Translations under genes and position numbers: made by a program
The notes under the pieces: model-generated
What the model was told of the DNA's origin: nothing
Database searches by the model: none
The model's input: only the letters and a program-made list of their open reading frames with translations
Shown here: positions 1 to 6,220 of the stretch, in pieces
Layout of the letters: every line of letters starts with the position of its first letter
Numbering within the stretch: position 1 is the first letter of the stretch
Assembly (NCBI RefSeq): GCF_015207455.1
Contig: NZ_JADEWV010000014.1
Coordinates: forward strand, 1 to 53,437
From: Microcoleus sp. LEGE 07076
Lineage (GTDB): Bacteria > Cyanobacteriota > Cyanobacteriia > Cyanobacteriales > Microcoleaceae
Reading direction: 5' to 3'
DNA: 53,437 nt

Positions 1-460
1 CATCCCAACCCTCCCAAACTTGTTCCAACCCTTCCAACTCCCCCTCAGTTTCGGCCTGCAACAGCCTCAATTGCGCCAATGCGCCCGCTTGCGCCGCTTG
101 ACACGAAAGATCCCGCCCCAGCAATCCTTCCAGCGCCGATGCCGTTTCTCTGAGGCGAACAATCTGCTGAATTACCTCCAGATATTGCCGTTGCAAAGCC
201 GCCATCAGCGTCTCGCCGGAAGCATCGCTGTCAGTTTCTAACAGTTTGCGGATGTGAGACAGTTGAAAGCCTTGTTGTTTGAGTGCGACAATTTTTTGCA
301 GTTTCTGTACGTCGCGGAGGGTGTACAGTCTGTAGTTGGAGGTCGATCGCACCGCCGGAGATAGCAGCCCCAAAGCGTGATAGTGCCGCACCATCCGAGG
401 GGTAATTGTGCCTTTTACCGCTTCTGTAAGTTGTTTGATTGTCAGGTATTTTTGTTGCAC
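1..460 (-). CDS. MerR-family transcriptional regulator (3' end outside window)
   Basis: The minus strand reads from a GTG at 460 through 153 codons to the window edge without a stop. The N-terminus (MQQKYLTIKQLTEAVKG, then TPRMVRHYHALGLL and SNYRLYTLRDVQKLQKI) is the winged-helix MerR fold: helix-turn-helix, wing, then a long helix from about residue 75 that should form the dimer coiled coil. The metal- or ligand-binding part lies outside the window, so the inducer cannot be read. A MerR-type operator lies in front of the metal-export ATPase gene about 1.5 kb away, so control of that gene is a reasonable inference. Cyanobacterial CoaR, a MerR fusion to a precorrin-isomerase-like domain that controls the cobalt exporter CoaT, is the obvious comparison, but that C-terminal domain is not visible here. 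Confidence 0.85.
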   Translation of the reverse strand, partial: MQQKYLTIKQLTEAVKGTITPRMVRHYHALGLLSPAVRSTSNYRLYTLRDVQKLQKIVALKQQGFQLSHIRKLLETDSDASGETLMAALQRQYLEVIQQIVRLRETASALEGLLGRDLSCQAAQAGALAQLRLLQAETEGELEGLEQVWEGWD

Positions 461-512
461 AACACCAATTCTGCAAACTAGGACTAAATCTTCTAAATTA
501 TATCCGATATCT

Positions 513-547
513 GTAGGGAAACGGCATTGCCTTGTCCGGCGCGGGAC
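513..547. repeat. Dispersed repeat of the AGGGAAACGGCA family
   Basis: This stretch reads TAGGGAAACGGCATTGCC followed by TTGTCC. Related sequence recurs at 1907-1950 and three times at 9187-9310. It sits upstream of the MerR gene and ends in GGCGCGGG. It is an intergenic repeat and shows no coding signal. Confidence 0.6.
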
Positions 548-751
548 TATGCAATTTTTATAATAAATATTTTTATTTGAGAGCGTTTAATCGTTGATCG
601 AAGTCAATCTTTAGAATTGTTATTACGACGAATAAAGTAATTCATATCTTGAAAATTGCTTTTTTTTAATAAACTAAAAGCTAAAATATTGCTATAAAGC
701 ATGATAAAGTCAACTGATGTAGTGAATCCAAAATCTTAAATATAAAATCTA

Positions 752-1852
752 ATGACTCGATTAATTCACGATCGCTTTGCCAAAGAATACCTAGAAGAGA
801 TGCTGTCTCCATTAGGAACAGTCAATATCGGTCGCGATGTCACTTCCGAAGTGCAAGAAATCGATGTTTACTTTACTCATGAAGCCACAGTCCCAGAACA
901 TATCGAAAACTTAGGATTGTTGGGGCAACTAGCAACTGCGACGGCAATTTTTGAACCGTTCCGCAACCCGGTAACTATCAGGGAAGTTGTCGGTTGCATC
1001 AGCAAATTGTTTGATATTCAGGGCGAATTAGAGCGAGAAGCCAGAAGAGAGAATATTCGACTTAACGAAAATGACTTTCCGAAATTGTGGATTCTGACTC
1101 CCACAGCGTCAGAATCGCTGTTAAACGGGTTTCGGGCGCAACCAGACCAACCCAATTGGATGCCGGGAATCTATTTTTTGGGGGAATATTTGCGATCGGC
1201 AATTGTGGTAATCCATCAGTTGCCAAAAACTCCCGAAACCTTGTGGTTGAGGATTTTGGGCAGAGGAAAGGTGCAGGAAAAAGCAGTGGCTGAGTTGATC
1301 GCCTTGGCTACAGACAACCCCCTGCGAACTAATGCGTTAGAATTGCTGTATCGACTGCAATCAAACTTAGTAGCAGATTTAGAACAGCCCATAGAAATAG
1401 AAGACCGGGAGTTAATTATGACTATCGCACCTCTCTTTCAAGAACAGTTACAAGCAGCACAGGAACAAGGATTAGAACAAGGATTAGAACAAGGAAGACA
1501 AGCACAACAGCGCTTAATTTTAGAGAATTTTCTGCGAGTGAGATTTGGAGAACTAGACTCGTTGATGATAGCGTTTCTCTCTCCCGTGTCCAGGATACCT
1601 GCTGCCGAGTTTACGGTGATTTTACTGGCGATATCTATGCTCGCGGTGGATGCAGCAGGCAGGCAAGAAGCGGTGAGATTGTTAGCAGAAAATGTCTTGG
1701 CACTGCGGTTAAATGAATTTGGCGATAGTTTACCTACACTGGTTGCTAATTTGTTGGCTTTACCTGTCGCAGAGTTGACATTGTTGTTGGAACAATTGCC
1801 TCAGTTATCGGCTGATGAATTGAGTAGCAGATTGGGACAGATACCAGGGTAG
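752..1852 (+). CDS. Rpn/PD-(D/E)XK-like protein with DUF4351-type C-terminus
   Basis: A 366-residue soluble protein. The N-terminal 200 residues (opening MTRLIHDRFAKEYLEEM, with EIDVYFT near residue 37) match a large cyanobacterial family related to Rpn/transposase-associated PD-(D/E)XK nucleases. Residues about 225-250 carry a short in-phase repeat (EQGLEQGLEQGRQ) expected to form a coiled coil. The segment LRVRFGELDSLMIAFL that follows is typical of the DUF4351 tail. Family members are often misnamed flagellar assembly protein; there is no sign of flagella here. The function is unknown, although nuclease or recombination-promoting activity is known for Rpn proteins. It separates the MerR gene from the metal-export ATPase and looks like an independent insertion between them. 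Confidence 0.75.
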   Translation: MTRLIHDRFAKEYLEEMLSPLGTVNIGRDVTSEVQEIDVYFTHEATVPEHIENLGLLGQLATATAIFEPFRNPVTIREVVGCISKLFDIQGELEREARRENIRLNENDFPKLWILTPTASESLLNGFRAQPDQPNWMPGIYFLGEYLRSAIVVIHQLPKTPETLWLRILGRGKVQEKAVAELIALATDNPLRTNALELLYRLQSNLVADLEQPIEIEDRELIMTIAPLFQEQLQAAQEQGLEQGLEQGRQAQQRLILENFLRVRFGELDSLMIAFLSPVSRIPAAEFTVILLAISMLAVDAAGRQEAVRLLAENVLALRLNEFGDSLPTLVANLLALPVAELTLLLEQLPQLSADELSSRLGQIPG

Positions 1853-1917
1853 AATTTGTTTTGAGCGCGATCGACTTTACCGACAGTTTATAGGGGTTTT
1901 CAATTCTAGGAAAGACA

Positions 1918-1938
1918 GGAAACGGCAGTTCCGTTTCC
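1918..1938. repeat. Hairpin repeat GGAAACGG / CCGTTTCC
   Basis: A perfect 8-bp inverted repeat (1918-1925 and 1931-1938) with a 5-nt loop. It belongs to the AGGGAAACGGCA repeat family and lies just upstream of the MerR-type promoter. It could end transcription from the preceding gene, but there is no T-run. Confidence 0.5.
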
Positions 1939-1965
1939 CTACCCGCAGGGAATTTAAACCAAAAG

Positions 1966-1998
1966 CTTGACATTGACATTAATGTCAAGGTTTACGAT
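1966..1998 (+). promoter_or_regulatory. MerR-type promoter/operator of the P1B-4 ATPase gene
   Basis: A -35 box TTGACA lies at 1967-1972 and a -10-like TACGAT at 1993-1998, giving a 20-bp spacer. That overlong spacer is the hallmark of MerR-activated promoters. Dyad symmetry fills the spacer: CTTGACATT (1966-1974) is mirrored by AATGTCAAG (1981-1989), and TTGACATTAATGTCAA (1973-1988) is a perfect palindrome. The ATPase start codon is about 33 bp downstream. Spacing and symmetry are seen directly; the regulator is inferred. Confidence 0.75.
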
Positions 1999-2030
1999 GC
2001 AGGAGTCATTCTACCAAGTCAAATTTTCCC

Positions 2031-3944
2031 ATGACTCCCAATTCCCTCCCCACCTCGCGCCTGTCGCGCCTCGCCGCAGAGCACCCCGATGCTGTGACTG
2101 CCGCCCTGTGCGGAATTCTGGTAATTTTGGGCTCGATCGCCCTACAAGTCGGTTGGCTGGGCTTAGCGGTGTTAATTTTGCCCGCTGCTTACGTGATCGG
2201 CGGCTATTCCAGCACCCGCGAAGGCTTGACTACGCTTTTTCAAGAACATGAATTAGATGTAGATTTGTTGATGATTGTTGCTGCTTTAGGTGCGGCTGGT
2301 TTGGGGCTGTGGCGCCAAGAATATCATTTAATTGTTGACGGTGCGGTGCTGATTTTAATTTTTGCAATTAGCGGCGCGCTGGAAGGTTATGCGATGCAGC
2401 GGACTGAACGCAGTATTCGCAGTTTGATGAGTTTGACGGCGGATACTGCTAGGGTGATAATGTACGATGGGGAACGGTTGGTGGCGATCGACAAATTGGA
2501 AATTGGCGATCGGCTTTTAGTCAAGCCCGGAGAAATCGTCCCCACAGATGCGATAATTATTGAAGGCTACAGCGCGATCGACCAAGCCTCGATTACCGGC
2601 GAATCGATCCCAGTTGAAAAAACCACCGGCGATGAAGTTTATGCAGGTACAATTAACGGTGCCGGCGCGCTAAAACTCGAAGTTCATAAAACTCCCGAAA
2701 GCAGCTTGATTCAGCGAGTGATTCGGCTGGTGCAACAAGCACAAACCGAAGCGCCTCCTTCTCAAATGTTTGTGGAAAAATTCGAGCGCGGTTATGCTAA
2801 ATTAATTGTCGGTTTAGGCTTGTTGCTGGCAATTTTGCCGCCCTTTATTTTGGGCTGGAATTGGGAAGATACAATTTATCGGGCGCTGATTTTCCTAGTA
2901 GTGGCTTCTCCCTGCGCGCTGATGGCTTCGATTATGCCTGCGCTGCTTTCCGGCATGGCTAACGGGGCGAAACAAGGAATTTTGTTTAAAAGTGGCGCGC
3001 AATTAGAGATAATTAGTAAAGTCCGGGCGATCGCCTTTGACAAAACCGGAACTCTCACCACCGGAAAACCTGAAGTTATCCAAATTGTACCAGCAGCCGG
3101 ATATACTGAAACAGAAGTTCTGCAATTAGCTGCGGCCTTGGAAGCTCATTCCGAACACGCGATCGCCTCTTCAATTGTCCGCGCCGCCGGGCAGCAACAG
3201 TTACAATTGTCAACCGCTACCGACGTACAAGCAAAAATCGGCCGCGGCATTGTCGGCCGAGTTAACAATCAAATCATTGCCATTGGTAAAGCCAATTTTG
3301 TCGAAGCAACTTCCGAATTAACTCAAATCAGCCATCAGTTACAAGCCCAAGGCAAAACCGTTGTTTGGGTGGCAAAAAACAGTCAGCTTTTGGGAATCAT
3401 TGCAGTAGCAGATACCCTCCGCCCCGAAGCAGCAGCCACAGTAAAACGCTTGCAAAAATTAGGCATAGAACATATAATTATGCTAACCGGCGACAACGAG
3501 CAAACCGCTCAACACATCGCCCGCCAATTAGGCATCAATCAGGTGTACGCCGAACTTTTGCCAGAAGACAAAGTTCACGTCATTAAACAACTGCAAACCC
3601 AGTATCAAACCGTCGCAATGGTAGGAGACGGCATCAACGACGCACCTGCCCTCGCTCAAGCTTCAGTCGGCATTGCGATGGGTATTTCCGGCAGCGATGT
3701 CGCTTTAGAAACGGCTGATATCGTATTAATGGCAGATAAGTTAGAGCAACTAGCCAAAGCAATTAGTTTAGGCCGCCGCGCTCAAAATGTTGTCAAACAA
3801 AACATTGTTTTTGCACTTAGTTGTATTATCCTGTTATTGGCGGCTAATTTTTTCGGAAATATTACCATGCCTTTAGGTGTAGTCGGTCACGAAGGCTCTA
3901 CAGTAATCGTAACTCTGAGCGGTTTGCGACTGCTGAGACAGTAA
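2031..3944 (+). CDS. P1B-4-type heavy-metal exporting P-type ATPase (CoaT-like)
   Basis: A 637-residue membrane pump that should export a divalent metal (Co, Zn or Fe in this subfamily) using ATP. In order: two or three N-terminal membrane segments (from about residue 22), the actuator-domain TGES near residue 190, the metal-site motif SPC (S293-P294-C295) in a membrane helix, the phosphorylated Asp337 in DKTGT, the hinge GDGINDAP, and HEGST (620-624) in the last helix. SPC plus HEG(G/S)T, with no N-terminal HMA metal-binding domain, defines the P1B-4 group that includes cyanobacterial CoaT and actinobacterial CtpD. The usual His-Pro pair of the nucleotide domain is His376-Ala377 here. The ATG at 2031 has no strong ribosome site but agrees with the promoter at 1966. 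Cobalt specificity is not proven. Confidence 0.9.
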   Translation: MTPNSLPTSRLSRLAAEHPDAVTAALCGILVILGSIALQVGWLGLAVLILPAAYVIGGYSSTREGLTTLFQEHELDVDLLMIVAALGAAGLGLWRQEYHLIVDGAVLILIFAISGALEGYAMQRTERSIRSLMSLTADTARVIMYDGERLVAIDKLEIGDRLLVKPGEIVPTDAIIIEGYSAIDQASITGESIPVEKTTGDEVYAGTINGAGALKLEVHKTPESSLIQRVIRLVQQAQTEAPPSQMFVEKFERGYAKLIVGLGLLLAILPPFILGWNWEDTIYRALIFLVVASPCALMASIMPALLSGMANGAKQGILFKSGAQLEIISKVRAIAFDKTGTLTTGKPEVIQIVPAAGYTETEVLQLAAALEAHSEHAIASSIVRAAGQQQLQLSTATDVQAKIGRGIVGRVNNQIIAIGKANFVEATSELTQISHQLQAQGKTVVWVAKNSQLLGIIAVADTLRPEAAATVKRLQKLGIEHIIMLTGDNEQTAQHIARQLGINQVYAELLPEDKVHVIKQLQTQYQTVAMVGDGINDAPALAQASVGIAMGISGSDVALETADIVLMADKLEQLAKAISLGRRAQNVVKQNIVFALSCIILLLAANFFGNITMPLGVVGHEGSTVIVTLSGLRLLRQ

Positions 3945-3970
3945 TTAAATTACTCGTTACCAGACGAATT

Positions 3971-4157
3971 TGTAGGGGCGGGTTCACCAACAATTTATGA
4001 TAAAAAGCAACAATCTCATAAACCCGCCCTCCCCACCAACAATTCCAATGTACGATGAATTTATTGGTAAAATGTTCATGTAAATAATGGCGGGGATGGG
4101 GCGGGTTTATGAAATTGTTTGTGGGTTTCATAGATGGTTGGTGAACCCGCACCTACA
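3971..4157. repeat. MITE-like element with nested inverted repeats
   Basis: A 187-bp intergenic element bounded by 21-bp terminal inverted repeats (3971-3991 and 4137-4157) with one mismatch. A second nested 13-bp pair, CATAAACCCGCCC (4017-4029) and its mirror (4099-4111), lies inside. There is no reading frame. A short relative with the same GGGGCGGGTT/AACCCGCCCC ends lies at 51402-51455. The structure fits a non-autonomous miniature transposable element. Confidence 0.7.
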
Positions 4158-4182
4158 GGACTTTGGGATTTTTTTTGCAAAA

Positions 4183-5508
4183 CTAACGGCGGAAAATGCG
4201 TGGCCACAAAACTATAATTATCGCAGTCAGCAAGCTAGCCGCCACTCCTGATAAAATCGTAAATCCCATAATTATTCTCAATCCCGAACCAGGTTCAAAA
4301 AATGGGAATAGCGTATTGATGGCAGTATTAATAACGGGATTTGCTTCGATTTCTGTTTTGTAATTGGCACTTGCAGAGGCTATAGTACCGCCAGTAGACA
4401 GCCCGACTCCGACAATACCAACAATATTTTGAAAAGTGCGATCGCTCTCAGCCTTCCGAATCTCAACCGTCCCTCTAATCGTATCAGTCAAACTCCGCAA
4501 AATTTCCAAACAAGGACGAAAATTGTCAATATCTTTTTGGATTTGCTTGGGATAAGTTTGTTTGGCCTTGTCCCAAAAATCCTGCAAAAAACTCAAATCG
4601 TCCGTAGGCCTAGCCTGAGCTTGAATTTCAGCCAACTTAGCCTCATACTTCTCCAGATTAACGTTAATTGTACTATATTGCAGCTCCAGGTAATTAAGGT
4701 CGATCGCAAACTCAGACAATTTCCCCATCGCATCCATCAGCTTCTGGAGATTCAGTCGAGAAGTATTTCTCATCTCCACAATTTGGTTGTAATTACTCAC
4801 CAACCGTTCTTTTAAAAATAAACTTTTCTCATAAGCCCAAATAATTTTATGGCGGTAACACAGCAAATCCAGCCAACTTATGTAAAAATTGCTGCATTCC
4901 CGAAAAGCAGCTTCATCGGGATATAAAATCACCAAAAGTTGCAAATTATCCTCAATCTTATCGCCCCAAAACTCAGCAACTTTCCCGCCCAAAAACTCAC
5001 CGCTTCCTTGACAAACACCATCTTTTGCAAACAAACACTTGTAAACCTGTTTTGCAAGTTCTTCCGCTTCCAAATCAGTCCCAGATTCCAGCCAACCCGA
5101 AAGCATCCAAGTTTTGCCGATATTTTCCAACTTCGGTGGTTGGGGAATTAAATATTGCAAACTTTCAATCAGTTTAATAACTTGGTCAGGTTGATACTTA
5201 TCATCAACGTAGCCGTCAAATAAAAGTTGATAATTATCGCTAACATTCCAGCGGCGGTAGCGGCCCTTAACTTGATGGTTGTTCAGGTTTCCTGTAAAAG
5301 GTAAATCGGCTACTGTTTTCTCATGTAGCGCCAGAAACTTTTGTTTTTGTTCAGCGGTAAAGGAAACATTCAGCTTTTTGTGCAATTGTGCAGACAAACC
5401 CTCTAAAAATCGGCGGTAAACTTTCCGAGTTTCCGGTTCACCGACACCCAACCCTTGTTTGAGAGTGTAGCTAAATAAATTCAGGGTAGGAGCAACTAAT
5501 TTGAGCAT
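4183..5508 (-). CDS. Unknown protein with C-terminal membrane anchor
   Basis: A 441-residue protein I cannot name. The first 230 residues are globular and mixed, with aromatic-rich stretches such as HKIIWAYEKSLFLKERL. Residues about 230-350 are helical and probably coiled coil (LNYLELQYSTINVNLEKYEAKL). Two hydrophobic segments follow near the C-terminus: a glycine-rich one around 372-392 (IVGIVGVGLSTGGTIASAS) and a strong helix around 415-437, ending in the basic WPRIFRR. The bulk should therefore be cytoplasmic and tethered to the inner membrane. The gene lies downstream of, and on the same strand as, the small unknown gene and the TPR-CHAT gene, 280 bp away across a repeat-filled gap. A functional link is possible but unproven. 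Confidence 0.7.
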   Translation of the reverse strand: MLKLVAPTLNLFSYTLKQGLGVGEPETRKVYRRFLEGLSAQLHKKLNVSFTAEQKQKFLALHEKTVADLPFTGNLNNHQVKGRYRRWNVSDNYQLLFDGYVDDKYQPDQVIKLIESLQYLIPQPPKLENIGKTWMLSGWLESGTDLEAEELAKQVYKCLFAKDGVCQGSGEFLGGKVAEFWGDKIEDNLQLLVILYPDEAAFRECSNFYISWLDLLCYRHKIIWAYEKSLFLKERLVSNYNQIVEMRNTSRLNLQKLMDAMGKLSEFAIDLNYLELQYSTINVNLEKYEAKLAEIQAQARPTDDLSFLQDFWDKAKQTYPKQIQKDIDNFRPCLEILRSLTDTIRGTVEIRKAESDRTFQNIVGIVGVGLSTGGTIASASANYKTEIEANPVINTAINTLFPFFEPGSGLRIIMGFTILSGVAASLLTAIIIVLWPRIFRR

Positions 5509-5549
5509 AAAATATGTTTCTGATGGTTAGTTTTTCACTTAGTAAAATA

Positions 5550-5768
5550 AAATTATTCGGCGATTGGAAATCGCGTCTACACAAACCAAGTCCGCCTACG
5601 CGGACTAAAGAATAATATTACATCCTTGGTCATTCGGCGATTGGAAATCGCCGTTTTAACCGCCCAACAGCCACTCTTAATCCGCGTAGGCGGACATCGT
5701 TTGTGTAGCCGCGGTTTCAACCGCCGGGTGGCCTCCGTGTGTAGCAGAGGTTTCAACCGCCGGATAAT
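5550..5768. repeat. Cluster of short intergenic repeats
   Basis: CGGCGATTGGAAATCG occurs twice (near 5558 and 5636). TCCGCCTACGCGGA near 5590 is mirrored by TCCGCGTAGGCGGA near 5681. GGTTTCAACCGCCGG also occurs twice (near 5722 and 5748). The stretch is a composite of palindromic repeats and has no coding potential. Confidence 0.65.
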
Positions 5769-5788
5769 CTTCGCCCGGTGCCCTTAAA

Positions 5789-6214
5789 TCAAAACCTCAA
5801 CCGATAAACCCGTTCCACCAAATCAGTAGCCTTTCCCAACAACTTTCTCGCCACACTCTGCGGATTAGGATTAGTCAAAGGAGGTGCCAAAAAATTATTA
5901 TAATCATCAGTCTCTCGCGGCGGAGTATTTTCATCTAACTCAGGAAGAAACTTATTCTTTTCCTCCGACTCATCAAGTTCCAGCAAATCCTCATAAGCCT
6001 TATTAAAGCACTCAGAAAAAGCCGCATCTTTTTGAGCTATATTAATTAGCAAATCCGCTTTTTCTAACTTACCACTGACCAAAGCCTCGCCAACATTATT
6101 CACTTCAGCTATCAACTCAGGCGAAAGAGGTGCTTCATATCTCGCGAGGGCGATTAAAAAAGCTTTCGGCGCAAACTGATCGAATCCCGATAAAGTAACT
6201 TGTGTAGAAGTCAT
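5789..6214 (-). CDS. Small helical protein of unknown function, next to the TPR-CHAT gene
   Basis: A 141-residue acidic protein without a signal peptide or membrane segment. Residues 1-80 look fully helical (ALARYEAPLSPELIAEVNNV, then KADLLINIAQKDAAFSECF). Residues 85-120 are low-complexity and Pro/Asn/Asp-rich (PPRETDDYNNFLAPP), and a basic helix ends the protein (KATDLVERVYRLRF). Its ATG lies 6 bp after the stop of the TPR-CHAT gene, so the two are almost certainly co-transcribed and probably work together. I recognise no family. A substrate, inhibitor or adaptor of the CHAT protease are possibilities from context only. Confidence 0.75.
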   Translation of the reverse strand: MTSTQVTLSGFDQFAPKAFLIALARYEAPLSPELIAEVNNVGEALVSGKLEKADLLINIAQKDAAFSECFNKAYEDLLELDESEEKNKFLPELDENTPPRETDDYNNFLAPPLTNPNPQSVARKLLGKATDLVERVYRLRF

Positions 6215-6220
6215 AATATG

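Noticed and set aside
231-476. 81-residue minus-strand frame
   Set aside because: It overlaps the MerR gene in another frame; the MerR frame starting at 460 has clear family motifs.
752-1852. Flagellar assembly protein
   Set aside because: That name arises from a weak match to the Glu/Gln-rich coiled coil; the N-terminus belongs to the Rpn-like family.
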